The notes under the pieces: generated by a model
What the model was told of the DNA's origin: nothing
Database searches by the model: none
Seen by the model: the letters and a program-made list of their open reading frames with translations, nothing else
NCBI GenBank assembly: GCA_944332265.1
Contig: CALVJQ010000007.1
Span: 1-62,255, forward strand
Length of the DNA: 62,255 bases
Direction: 5' to 3'
Source: an uncultured Bacilli bacterium
GTDB lineage: Bacteria > Bacillota_I > Bacilli_A > RF39 > UBA660
Shown: piece after piece, positions 6,421-14,858 of the stretch
Layout of the letters: each line of letters opens with the position of its first letter
How positions within the stretch are numbered: position 1 is the stretch's first letter
Translations under genes and position numbers: made by a program

Positions 6421-8706
6421 TTAACTTCTTGGAACATATGAGCTATCTAAAAGATTAATATCAAATGTATAATTAACTGAATATGTTATTCTAGCTGATC
6501 TAGCGCAATCATCATGTGGAGAATATGTATAGAAACGAAGTTGACGAATCTTTTCAGTTTGAGCATTGAAGATTGATAAGTTACTAGCATGTAAGGTAGA
6601 TTTCATATTTCCAGTCCAGGTGTAAAGTACTACTTCACGTCCTGATTCAGTCATACCATATACTACCATGGTATCAGTTTTGCTACCATTACTGTGACCA
6701 CTTGCGAATTTAACTTCAAAGGTAAAGTTTGAAATATAACAACCTTCAAGGAATTCAATCCAACCACTATCATAAGTTGTATTAGTATAATTAGCATTAA
6801 CTAAAGTACTTGAATCTTCTGAATAAACATATAAAATGCTACGAGTAGATGAAGTTGCACCAGCTTTATCGGTAGCAATTATCTCAAGAACTCCAGCACC
6901 TATATCTGTGGAAGTTAGACGATATGTTGCTTGGCCAGTTGAGGTACTAACTTGTTTGATAGTTAACGACTTACAAATACGACCAGAGGTACATTTAACA
7001 GTAATTGTTGGTGTTTTATCTTCGGCGTCTGTTGATTTAATAACAAGAGTTGCTGTTTCTGAGCCATTCTTTAAATATCCATTAGATGATTTCCCAGAAT
7101 TAGCGTAGGTTGTTGAAACTGTTGGAGTTGTTGGGGCTGTATTAGACCAATGAGCATAGATAGTTACATTACTATCAGTACGATGGATAGTTGATGAATC
7201 GACTTTTGTTCCACCCGATGGACTTGTGTACCAGCCAGTAAAGCGATATCCTGTACGAGTTGGAGTTGGTAATGAGCCATATGCAGAGTCGAAAGTAATT
7301 GTTTTACTTGTTGGGCTGATTGGATTACCTTGATTAACAGAATAAGTTAAAGTATAGGTTTTAGGTTTCCAATTAGCAGTTAGGGTTGTATTAGCTAAAT
7401 CCATAGTAAAGATAGTATCTTTTAAAGTACTATTATTTGAAGTTTTACTCCATCCAGTGAAGTTATAACCAGTTTTTTTAGGATTAACAACGTTATAGGT
7501 TTGTTTATATAATAAAGAGATAGTTTGTTTACTAGCATTACCATTCCAAGTTCCGGTATTAGGATCAATTACTAAGTTGAACCTTTGACGATTATAGTTG
7601 TAATTTACTACATTCTTAGTAGGTGGATCGTTATCAACATCAATTGTTAAAGTTTTACTACTTGGTGAAATAAAGCCAGTATAAGTATTGACTTTAGGAG
7701 TTATTTTGGTTCCGTAATTTTCAGAACCTGTTATTGTATCATTAGCAACTTTATTATAGGCGCTACCATCTGGGGACTGTTGATTATGGTATACAATATA
7801 TTTATAGTTATTTACTTGCCAATTAGCTGTAAGAGTTACATCTCCTGTATAGTTCATGGTAAATTTGTTACCATTTAATGAACCATTACTAACTGTCCAA
7901 CCGGTAAAGGTGTAGCCTTTACGAGTAGGATTTTCAATATCTGTTACTGAATCATATTTAATATCAAGAACTGTTGAAGACGTATTTCCTTTATAAGAAC
8001 CACCATTTGGATTAATCGTAAGTTTATAGTTATTGGCATTCCATATAGCTTTAATTGTTGTGTCTTCGGTTCCCATTTTAAAGATTTTTTCATCTATAGT
8101 GCTATCAGCTCCAGTAACCTCCCAGTTACTAAAGGTGTAACCTACTCTAGTTGGATCTTCTATTTCTTTTTCTTCAGCAAAATCCATACTAAATGATTGT
8201 TCTCCTGGACTTTCAAGCCATGTTCCACCATTTGGATTAACAGTTAAATTACTTACAACTATGTTCCAATTAGCATATATAGGATAATCAATTGTAGAAT
8301 CAATAATACTTTTTTCATCTATTACTTCATTATCTTTATTTGTCCACATTTCGAAGATGTAGCCTTTTTTAGTTGGTTCCATTAAGGTACCAACTGGTTT
8401 TTTATAAACAATACTTTTGCTTCCAAGTTCTTCATCTTCGTCCATATAAATTATTCTTGTTACACGGTCAACATTTATTTTACAAGTTAAAGGAGTTGTC
8501 TTAGTATCAGGTAGATGTTCACCTTCAGCTTCTAAAGTAATAGCAAATAGTTTTACTTGTGTAATATCGTAATTGTCTTTAATAGTATTATTTTCTTTGT
8601 ATAATATGTTTTTTATCAATTCGGTTTTAGGATTTAAAAAACAAAGAGCTGTTATTATAAATATAACTAGTAAGATATTTATATATATTAAAGATTTTCT
8701 TTTCAT
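6421..8706 (-). CDS. Exported surface protein with InlB B-type (Listeria-Bacteroides) repeats
   Basis: The protein has about 761 residues and one N-terminal hydrophobic helix acting as signal or anchor. From about residue 75 to 530 it carries InlB B-repeats (Flg_new type), recognisable by N-x-N-G-G (VNPNGGTW, INPNGGSY, IDPNTGTW), a P-T-R-x-G-Y-T-F-x-x-W block and an ending such as TLTANW. A different beta domain (STDAEDKTPTITVKC) and a C-terminal beta-rich domain follow. There is no C-terminal sorting motif or membrane helix, so it is held, if at all, by its N-terminus. Such repeats occur in adhesins. The ATG at 8704-8706 was chosen over an upstream GTG. It begins 10 nt after the neighbouring anchored surface protein and is probably cotranscribed with it. 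Confidence 0.8.
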   Translation of the reverse strand: MKRKSLIYINILLVIFIITALCFLNPKTELIKNILYKENNTIKDNYDITQVKLFAITLEAEGEHLPDTKTTPLTCKINVDRVTRIIYMDEDEELGSKSIVYKKPVGTLMEPTKKGYIFEMWTNKDNEVIDEKSIIDSTIDYPIYANWNIVVSNLTVNPNGGTWLESPGEQSFSMDFAEEKEIEDPTRVGYTFSNWEVTGADSTIDEKIFKMGTEDTTIKAIWNANNYKLTINPNGGSYKGNTSSTVLDIKYDSVTDIENPTRKGYTFTGWTVSNGSLNGNKFTMNYTGDVTLTANWQVNNYKYIVYHNQQSPDGSAYNKVANDTITGSENYGTKITPKVNTYTGFISPSSKTLTIDVDNDPPTKNVVNYNYNRQRFNLVIDPNTGTWNGNASKQTISLLYKQTYNVVNPKKTGYNFTGWSKTSNNSTLKDTIFTMDLANTTLTANWKPKTYTLTYSVNQGNPISPTSKTITFDSAYGSLPTPTRTGYRFTGWYTSPSGGTKVDSSTIHRTDSNVTIYAHWSNTAPTTPTVSTTYANSGKSSNGYLKNGSETATLVIKSTDAEDKTPTITVKCTSGRICKSLTIKQVSTSTGQATYRLTSTDIGAGVLEIIATDKAGATSSTRSILYVYSEDSSTLVNANYTNTTYDSGWIEFLEGCYISNFTFEVKFASGHSNGSKTDTMVVYGMTESGREVVLYTWTGNMKSTLHASNLSIFNAQTEKIRQLRFYTYSPHDDCARSARITYSVNYTFDINLLDSSYVPRS

Positions 8707-8716
8707 ACTTATCACT

Positions 8717-9691
8717 TTATACTTTCTTAAATGGATTATATTTTTTAGATAAAATAACTAAGATTAGACCAAGGATAATTAATCCTCCTAATATACTTAA
8801 ACAGATAGTCGTACCAGTTAGAGGAATTTCGTCAGTTGTTATTGTTTTTGTATCAGAGCAATTAATTTCATCTTTAATAGTAGCTTGGTAAGTATAAGTT
8901 GTATTGTCTTTTAAATTTTTATCAGTAAATTCTCCATTATTACAACTTGTTGTTCCGACTTTTTCATATTGATTTTGATCATTTAAACGATATATATCAC
9001 ATTCATCGTTTAAGTGATTTTCTGAATAAACACTTAGAGTTATACTAGAAACATCTTTTTTGATTTCTTTTATTGATATATAATCAGTTACAGGAATATT
9101 ATCTGTTAGTTCATTAATATCGATAGTATAACTTTTAGGAACATTTACAAAGTAGTTATATGATCCATCGTTTACTTTGTAACTATATTTTATTTGTTCT
9201 GTTTGACTTGTAAGACCTGCATCTTCTTGATTTAGATTAATTTGATTCATCCAGTTAATAAGGATATCTTTGTTATACCCTCTAGCTCCACCAATTGAAT
9301 AAATTATTTGGGTAAATAAAATAGTATCTATTCTTGATTCTAGGGAATCTATTTCATTTGGATTAGTATAACTAATTTGATTAGGAGTTAGATTTATAAT
9401 AGTTTCTTTTTCAATAGAACCTTTTTCTTTATCATTTAAACTTACTTTTATAGTTGCTTTATCATCAGTTGATTCAATAGTATAAGTAAATTTATCGATA
9501 TCATATTCATCATTACCATTTAAAATACGACCAAATAAAGAGAAGTTTTCTTCTTCATCTAGAAGATTATTTTCTTGCATAAAAGATAAGACATCTGATG
9601 TTGTAAGTTCTTCTGCTTTAACATTTAATATAGGAATAAATAAGATAATAAAAGAAAAAATTAATAACATTTTTATAACTTTTGTTTTCAT
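8717..9691 (-). CDS. Surface protein with signal peptide and a sortase-like C-terminus (IPLTG)
   Basis: The protein has 324 residues. A cleavable signal peptide covers residues 1-26 (ending NVKA). The middle is acidic and beta-rich; residues about 200-285 look like a fibronectin/Ig-type domain with a Cys pair (CDIYRLNDQNQYEKVGTTSC). The C-terminus has IPLTG, a hydrophobic helix of about 20 residues and a basic tail (KKYNPFKKV), which is the layout of a cell-wall sorting signal. IPxTG-type motifs are known from some pilin sortase substrates; no sortase gene lies in this window. It precedes the InlB-repeat protein by 10 nt, so the two are likely made together and may interact. Confidence 0.7.
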   Translation of the reverse strand: MKTKVIKMLLIFSFIILFIPILNVKAEELTTSDVLSFMQENNLLDEEENFSLFGRILNGNDEYDIDKFTYTIESTDDKATIKVSLNDKEKGSIEKETIINLTPNQISYTNPNEIDSLESRIDTILFTQIIYSIGGARGYNKDILINWMNQINLNQEDAGLTSQTEQIKYSYKVNDGSYNYFVNVPKSYTIDINELTDNIPVTDYISIKEIKKDVSSITLSVYSENHLNDECDIYRLNDQNQYEKVGTTSCNNGEFTDKNLKDNTTYTYQATIKDEINCSDTKTITTDEIPLTGTTICLSILGGLIILGLILVILSKKYNPFKKV

Positions 9692-9740
9692 ACTCCACCT
9701 CTATTATAATAATAGCATTTTCTTTATTTTATGTAAATAT

Positions 9741-9767
9741 GAAAAAAAAAAGATGACAATCATCTTT
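9741..9767 (-). terminator. Terminator of cotE
   Basis: Minus-strand AAAGATGA-TTG-TCATCTTT followed by T7-T8. Confidence 0.7.
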
Positions 9768-9771
9768 CTTA

Positions 9772-10281
9772 TTATTTATCTTTTAAGTAATCTTCTTCGA
9801 TATCTGGTTCTTCTAAAATATCATCCCAAGGAAGTTCATCTTCTTCAATAGCTATTTTTACTTTGCCTTCCCCTACTATTTCAACTCCAAGTTCTTTTTC
9901 GATATTTAAATAAACATCATTATTCTTTATTTTGACATCTTGAACAGTTGGTTGTTTTAAACTACGGACAATTATTTCGTTATCGTCAGTTAAGGAAGAG
10001 ACATCTTTAATACGTAGACGCATAGTTTCTTCATAAGTAAAGTTTCTAGTTGTAACGGCTGTTTTAGAATCATGATCATATGAATACCAAACATTAACAT
10101 CAAAAGAACCATGTACTAAAACTTCATTTTGATTGTTAGTCCCACTAAAGGTATGATTTATAACCCAACAACCTAAAACTGTATTAGGAGTATTTTCAGG
10201 GGTAAGAGAATATTCTTTTTTAAATGTTTTACGGCCTTTACCAATAACAGTTTTAGTAACAATCTCTTTATAATTAGACAT
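9772..10281 (-). CDS. cotE: Spore coat morphogenetic protein CotE
   Basis: The protein of 169 residues resembles Bacillus CotE along its length. The start MSNYKEIVTKTVIGKGRK corresponds to MSEYREIITKAVVAKGRK, then come LGCWVINH, GSFDVNVWYSY and VRSLKQPTVQDV, and the C-terminus is acidic (DELPWDDILEEPDIEED). CotE assembles the outer spore coat in the mother cell. The ATG at 10279-10281 with GAGGTGA in front fits the CotE N-terminus better than a GTG nine nt upstream. It is monocistronic, with its own terminator and a sigma-E-like promoter at 10300-10327. Its presence implies that the organism, or its recent ancestor, forms spores with a Bacilli-type outer coat. Confidence 0.92.
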   Translation of the reverse strand: MSNYKEIVTKTVIGKGRKTFKKEYSLTPENTPNTVLGCWVINHTFSGTNNQNEVLVHGSFDVNVWYSYDHDSKTAVTTRNFTYEETMRLRIKDVSSLTDDNEIIVRSLKQPTVQDVKIKNNDVYLNIEKELGVEIVGEGKVKIAIEEDELPWDDILEEPDIEEDYLKDK

Positions 10282-10299
10282 ATTATTCACCTCTAATTT

Positions 10300-10327
10300 A
10301 ATTTATGCAAAAAAGAGATAAATATTG
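10300..10327 (-). promoter_or_regulatory. Sigma-E-like promoter of cotE
   Basis: Minus strand reads CAATATT (10321-10327), 13 nt, then CATAAATT (10300-10307). The Bacillus sigma-E consensus is roughly KMATATT, 13-15 nt, CATACAMT, so the ATATT core and CATA core are both present. No convincing sigma-A promoter is visible in this gap. The match agrees with mother-cell expression of cotE in Bacillus. Confidence 0.5.
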
Positions 10328-10332
10328 CTTAA

Positions 10333-10360
10333 TAAAAAAAGAATAAGAAGAATCTTATTC
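10333..10360 (-). terminator. Terminator of the 10355 gene
   Basis: Minus-strand GAATAAGA-TTCT-TCTTATTC followed by T7; the hairpin overlaps the stop codon. Confidence 0.7.
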
Positions 10361-10903
10361 AGGAATATATGATAATACTTTATCTTCATTAGGACTTAAA
10401 ATATAAGTATTTACTAAATCTTTATATAAAGATAAATTGTGATTAGTCGTTAATTGTTTATTACATAGTTCTAGGATTAAATCTAAAGATGATGAAGGTA
10501 TTTCTAATCCTTTAGGGAGATTACTATATATTTTTTGCCAGGTGGAACCTTTACCAAAGAAATTACTTAATATAGTTAATTCTTCATTAGTTAATTCATC
10601 AGTTTGATATGAAGAAACTTTTAATAAGATATTTATTATATTTAGTTCATTTAATGAGAGATAAGGACGATATTCATCGGTAATAGATGATGGTGTATTT
10701 AATAATAAGAGTTTTAAATCATTAGGACTTAAATGAACTATCTCATCATTTTTTTTAGCAGTTAATTCATTTATTAAGTTAGTACGTTTTTTTAAGAAAT
10801 TAAGATATATTTTTAAGATAGTACTTTCATTATGAGTAGATAAAAAGGAAATACTAAAGATATCTTTTAAAATAAAGTATGGTGTTTTTTCTTGAGTTAA
10901 CAT
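10355..10903 (-). CDS. Hypothetical helical protein, 182 residues
   Basis: I do not recognise this protein. It is soluble, has no signal peptide and looks mainly helical with many Leu, Asn and Ser residues. The first 20 codons of the longer frame (to 10963) must be non-coding, because a perfect promoter (TTGACA-17-TAGAAT) sits inside them. The ATG at 10901-10903 has AAAGGGGG in front, so translation starts there (MLTQEKTPYFIL). Residues 75-110 contain a run of hydrophobic heptad-like positions (LSLNELNIINILLKV). It is a single gene with its own promoter and terminator between cotE and the RSH gene. Confidence 0.7.
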   Translation of the reverse strand: MLTQEKTPYFILKDIFSISFLSTHNESTILKIYLNFLKKRTNLINELTAKKNDEIVHLSPNDLKLLLLNTPSSITDEYRPYLSLNELNIINILLKVSSYQTDELTNEELTILSNFFGKGSTWQKIYSNLPKGLEIPSSSLDLILELCNKQLTTNHNLSLYKDLVNTYILSPNEDKVLSYIPE

Positions 10904-10934
10904 AATAAATCCCCCTTTGCTTTTTAAGGGAGGT

Positions 10935-10963
10935 ATTCTAACAAATATTTTTTTTATTGTCAA
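10935..10963 (-). promoter_or_regulatory. Promoter of the 10355 gene
   Basis: -35 TTGACA (10958-10963), 17-nt spacer, -10 TAGAAT (10935-10940). The ATG at 10903 follows with a 5' leader of about 25 nt. Confidence 0.7.
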
Positions 10964-10965
10964 AT

Positions 10966-11003
10966 TTTTATAAAAGATGCTTTATTTTTTTAAAGCATCT
11001 TTT
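10966..11003 (-). terminator. Terminator of the RSH gene
   Basis: Minus-strand AAAGATGCTTT, A-rich loop, AAAGCATCTTT, then TATAAAAATTT. It overlaps the stop codon. Confidence 0.6.
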
Positions 11004-12409
11004 ATTTTACGACGGGCACTTGAAGTTACTGCGTGATCTAACCATGATTTATGAGGAGTTGATTTTTCTCTTTGAATAAGCATTATACGATCTTTATTAT
11101 TTAATTTGTGAGTAAGTTTAACTTCTTTACCATTGATATAAGCTTTATATAAGTGATTACCAATATCAGTATGAATTTTATAAGCAAAGTCTATGACAGT
11201 TGAACCGTTTGGTAATTCGATAATGTCACCACGTAAAGTATATACATAGATATTATTAGAAAATATTTCTTGTTTTACACGGTCAATATAATCAGAATCA
11301 TTATCAATAACATCATTTAAGTCACGTAAGGTATTAAAAAACTGATAATTAAGTTTTAATTCATGTTGCATTTTAGTTTTGCCTTCGGCTTTAAAGTATT
11401 TCCAATAAGCAGCTAAACCGATGGTATTAATATCATCCATAGTTTTAGTCTTAATTTGGAATTGAAGAAGATGATTATCAGGGCCAAAAACTGTAGTATG
11501 AAGAGAGCGATACATATTTGTTTTTGGACAAGCAATGTAATCTTTAAATTTATTATTCATAGGGGTATATAATTTATGAATTAAACCTAAAACACGGTAT
11601 GGGTCTTCATCATCAGCAAGAATTAGTTTAAAATTCACTAAATCATGAATATCATTTAGTTTATATCCTTTATTTAGTTTTCGATATAAATGATAAACGT
11701 TTAATATTTTAATACGATAGGTAAATTGAATGTTATTAGCTTTTAGGAGTTCTTCTACTTCTTTACTGGCTATTGTACGACACTTATCATAATCTTTTAG
11801 AATATCTTCTTCTTTTTCAGTTAAAGTATTGTAAGCTTCGTTATCAAGATAAGAAAGACATATGTCTTCTAATTCACATTTTAGTTTGAAAGCACCAATA
11901 AAGTAAGCTAAGGGAACGAAGATGTTTAAAGTTTCTTCAGCACTGCGAATTTGTTTTTCGGGAGCTTTATATTCTAAAGTTCGCATGTTATGAAGACGAT
12001 CACATAGTTTAATAATTATAATACGAACATCATCATTTAAACTATTAATTAAACGACGAATATTAGCATTGGTTGCTTCATCTTTACTATTGTAGTGTAA
12101 ATTACTAATTTTAGTTACACCATCGACTAAGAAGGCAACGTCTTTGCCAAATAATTTTTCAATGTCTTTTAAGGTATAGTCTGTATCTTCAACAACATCA
12201 TGTAATAGACCAGCACATAAGGAGGCACCATCAGCTTTAAAAGTAGTCAAATTGTAGCAAACATTTAATGGATGAATAATATAAGGCTCGCCACTTTCTC
12301 TTTTTTGATGTTGATGAGCTAAAGCAGCAATTTCATAGGCATGGCGTACTTTTTCTACCTCGTCTGGATTATATTTTTCAATTTCTTTTATTACATCTTC
12401 AATAGTCAT
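10982..12409 (-). CDS. RelA/SpoT-family protein: intact (p)ppGpp hydrolase domain, degenerate synthetase, TGS domain
   Basis: The protein has about 475 residues from the ATG at 12407-12409, chosen over an upstream TTG. Its HD hydrolase domain (1-170) looks complete: RESGEPYIIHP, LLHDVVEDTD with the HDxxED motif at about 70-75, and KLCDRLHNMRT. A synthetase-like domain (220-340) keeps DYIACPK and YRSLHTTVFG but has lost key positions. The Glu of the E-x-Q-I-R-T motif is Gln (LQFQIKT, about 316), NGYQS is NMYRS, and the basic residues of the RxKD loop are replaced. A TGS domain (about 385-445) follows. The usual helical, zinc-finger and ACT regions are missing (a long Rel has about 730 residues). 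I infer a (p)ppGpp hydrolase rather than a synthetase. It is monocistronic. Confidence 0.88.
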   Translation of the reverse strand: MTIEDVIKEIEKYNPDEVEKVRHAYEIAALAHQHQKRESGEPYIIHPLNVCYNLTTFKADGASLCAGLLHDVVEDTDYTLKDIEKLFGKDVAFLVDGVTKISNLHYNSKDEATNANIRRLINSLNDDVRIIIIKLCDRLHNMRTLEYKAPEKQIRSAEETLNIFVPLAYFIGAFKLKCELEDICLSYLDNEAYNTLTEKEEDILKDYDKCRTIASKEVEELLKANNIQFTYRIKILNVYHLYRKLNKGYKLNDIHDLVNFKLILADDEDPYRVLGLIHKLYTPMNNKFKDYIACPKTNMYRSLHTTVFGPDNHLLQFQIKTKTMDDINTIGLAAYWKYFKAEGKTKMQHELKLNYQFFNTLRDLNDVIDNDSDYIDRVKQEIFSNNIYVYTLRGDIIELPNGSTVIDFAYKIHTDIGNHLYKAYINGKEVKLTHKLNNKDRIMLIQREKSTPHKSWLDHAVTSSARRKIKDALKK

Positions 12410-12463
12410 ATTACCACATCCCCACAATTGGTATGTAACAATAATAGCATAAAATAGAAAAAA

Positions 12464-12494
12464 GCAAAAGAAAAACCATTAATATAATGGTTCT
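12464..12494 (-). terminator. Terminator of the cadherin-like surface protein gene
   Basis: Minus-strand AACCATTA-TATT-AATGGTT followed by TTTCTTTT. Confidence 0.6.
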
Positions 12495-14347
12495 TTTCCT
12501 TCCTTAGCTTTTTTCTTTTTATTATAGTAATTAAAACCTATAAAACCAAGGATTACTATTATAATACAACTTATAATATATACCCCATATTTTTTTACTA
12601 ATTTATCAAATGGTCCTTCTACTTCAATTAGTGTTGAAGTAGTTATTATATAGTTTGTTTGACCATTAGTTGTAAATGATATATATCCATTTTGAACTGT
12701 TACACCAGCAGTTAATAAAGTATATTGACCCATTTCATTATAGGTGTATATCTTAACTATTTGGTTATCTAAGAATAAATCATCTAGATATAATAGAACT
12801 TCATTGCCAGCTGGTATATTAGTTTCATATGATAAAGGATTATCTGCTTTTTTAGTAAATAATAAATTAAAGTCATTATCAGGAAGATTCTTTTTTAATG
12901 CTATTTGATATAATAAACCATTATATATATTAACTACATTATAATATAAGGTATTATTATTTTCTTTTATGGTAGATAGTAATTCTTTAGATATTGTAAG
13001 ATTAGCTTGACTGGATGTAGAATAAATTACATCACCACTTATATTAGCATTATTTAAATCATTAATAATTGTTGCGTTAGATGGATTTTTATATACTATT
13101 AATGTATATTCTGTTTGTTCTTCATTTTCTTCTGTAACAATTATTGTTATTTTATTAAGGCCACTTTTTAAATTTTCATTACCTTGAATATCAATGGTAG
13201 CTGTAGAGCTTTCTGTAGTGGCTTCAATATCTAGTTTATTATATTCGTTTGTTATTCCATATAACCATTTTGTTCTATCATTAGCTAAATCAAGAACGAG
13301 ATTGTTAACTTTTAAACTTAGAAGTTTGCTACTTTTTACAGCTGTTTGAAATTCTTCAGTTGAACGATTAACAATTATTGTATATGTTGTTGTTTTACCA
13401 CCTGATGAGGTAACGGTTAAGGTAAATGTATTTTTACCAATAGCAAGATTTTTTTTACCTGTTCCTGATAAGGTTGCATTAGCATCACTTGTTCTAGCAG
13501 TTATTAAAACACTATCAATACTACGGCTAACAGTAGTTTCATAAGTTGTTTTACCTTCTTCATATTTTATATTAGTATTAGAAACATTGATACTTCGCAA
13601 GCTAGTATCACCCGTTCGATTATCAGTACGATATATCATTATTTCATAGGTTCTTGATGAACCATCTTGGGCAGTGACGATGACACGAGCACGATTAGCT
13701 CCATATTGTAATTTTTTTTCACCAGTACCAGTAATTGTTTGACTTTCATCACCTTTTTTAGCTTTAATATCAACTGAAGTAGTATTAGGAGGGACAGTTA
13801 AAGTATAAGAATAATTTGTACGGCTAAATGTTGGTTGAATATCAAAACCATCGATATATAAAGAACCAATTAAGGAAGAACTACTAGGTTCTGTTGCACT
13901 AATTGATACTTTACCAAAAGATTGACCAATAGGATTCCCATTACTATAGTAAGAATCAATAATGGCATTATTAGAATCTCTTTTAGCATCAACAGAAATA
14001 GTTGAAAGACCTGATTTTAAAACTTTAAATTTAAACTGAATAATAGCTCCTGTATCCCAGTAACTTCCACCATCTTTATCAATTGTGATAGTTCCAGAAC
14101 TAGTTTTATATGTTCCACGATTTTGTAACCAGATAACTTCTTCTAATTTTAAATATTTATTATCATAGCTTACAACTAAGTGCATACTGCTTATTTGATA
14201 GTTTTCACCATAGTTAGCATCTAATTGAACATAAACACTTGAACCAACTACGGGATTTTGAGTAGATGCACCTAACTCAGTTGCAGCTTTGGTAAAGCAA
14301 GGAAAAGCAATAAATAAGATAATTAAAAGTATTATATTTCTTTTCAT
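12479..14347 (-). CDS. Membrane-anchored surface protein with cadherin-like beta-sandwich domains
   Basis: The protein has 622 residues. It begins with a signal peptide (1-20, KAAT). Residues about 25-145 form a cohesin-like or Ig-like beta domain (QISSMHLVVSYDNKYLKLEE). Three cadherin-like (PF12733-type) domains follow at about 155-240, 245-330 and 340-420. Each begins with a leucine-rich strand (LYIDGFDIQP, LRSINVSNTN, LLSLKVNNL), has a G-x-G-x-K-x-L or equivalent turn, and ends T-Y-x-I-x-V/I-Y/N-R. A C-terminal membrane helix (about 590-610) and a lysine-rich tail anchor the protein. The ATG at 14345-14347 follows GGGTGGTG; an in-frame GTG nine nt upstream is less likely. It is probably an adhesin or cell-surface binding protein; the ligand is unknown. 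Confidence 0.8.
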   Translation of the reverse strand: MKRNIILLIILFIAFPCFTKAATELGASTQNPVVGSSVYVQLDANYGENYQISSMHLVVSYDNKYLKLEEVIWLQNRGTYKTSSGTITIDKDGGSYWDTGAIIQFKFKVLKSGLSTISVDAKRDSNNAIIDSYYSNGNPIGQSFGKVSISATEPSSSSLIGSLYIDGFDIQPTFSRTNYSYTLTVPPNTTSVDIKAKKGDESQTITGTGEKKLQYGANRARVIVTAQDGSSRTYEIMIYRTDNRTGDTSLRSINVSNTNIKYEEGKTTYETTVSRSIDSVLITARTSDANATLSGTGKKNLAIGKNTFTLTVTSSGGKTTTYTIIVNRSTEEFQTAVKSSKLLSLKVNNLVLDLANDRTKWLYGITNEYNKLDIEATTESSTATIDIQGNENLKSGLNKITIIVTEENEEQTEYTLIVYKNPSNATIINDLNNANISGDVIYSTSSQANLTISKELLSTIKENNNTLYYNVVNIYNGLLYQIALKKNLPDNDFNLLFTKKADNPLSYETNIPAGNEVLLYLDDLFLDNQIVKIYTYNEMGQYTLLTAGVTVQNGYISFTTNGQTNYIITTSTLIEVEGPFDKLVKKYGVYIISCIIIVILGFIGFNYYNKKKKAKEGKEPLY

Positions 14348-14465
14348 GTGCACCACCCTTATACTCCTTTATTCTATATAATTATATTATAATATTAGTT
14401 ATATTTCAATCGAATTAGATTTACCTTTTGGCTTTTTTTTGATAACATATTTTTAGGTGATTAAA

Positions 14466-14840
14466 ATGAATGATTGTATATTTTGTAAGATTATTAAGGG
14501 AGAAATTCCTTCTAGAAAATTATATGAAGATGATCAAGTAGTAGTTATTATGGATGCTAATCCTCAAGTAGATGGACATTCTTTAGTAATACCAAAGAAA
14601 CATGTAACTGATATAATGGATTTAAGTAATGATGAATTAACTTATATTTTTAAAATAGCTAAAGAGATGAGTAATAAATTAATGAAGAAATTAAATTCAC
14701 GTGGTTTAACTTATTGTATTAATTATGGTGATTCACAAGTAGTTAAACATTTCCATTTACATTTATTACCTGATTATTCAATTAAGAAAAAAAGTGATAA
14801 AACAATAGAAGAAGTTTTTGACATGTTAAAAGAGGATTAA
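14466..14840 (+). CDS. HIT-family nucleotide hydrolase
   Basis: The protein has 124 residues. The N-terminal CIFCKIIKGEIPSRK and the catalytic triad motif HFHLHLLP (about 96-103) are typical of the Hint/HinT branch, which hydrolyses purine nucleoside phosphoramidates. HSLVIPKKHV supplies the other conserved histidine. The two N-terminal cysteines resemble the zinc site of some bacterial HIT proteins, but the other two zinc ligands were not identified. The ATG follows TTAGGTGATTAAA; an upstream GTG is the second codon-frame option and lies in the ribosome binding site. It is a plus-strand singleton between two minus-strand genes. Confidence 0.92.
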   Translation: MNDCIFCKIIKGEIPSRKLYEDDQVVVIMDANPQVDGHSLVIPKKHVTDIMDLSNDELTYIFKIAKEMSNKLMKKLNSRGLTYCINYGDSQVVKHFHLHLLPDYSIKKKSDKTIEEVFDMLKED

Positions 14841-14858
14841 ATCCTCTTTTTATTTGGT
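14829..14858. terminator. Bidirectional terminator after the HIT gene
   Basis: AAAAGAGGAT-TAA-ATCCTCTTTT, T-rich on both sides. It serves the HIT gene and the convergent gene ending at 14850. Confidence 0.65.

Noticed and set aside
6836-7108. Plus-strand open frame inside the InlB-repeat gene
   Set aside because: Antisense shadow of the repeats with no ribosome binding site or recognisable protein.
10904-10963. 20-residue N-terminal extension of the 10355 gene
   Set aside because: A TTGACA-17-TAGAAT promoter lies within it and a strong ribosome binding site precedes the downstream ATG.
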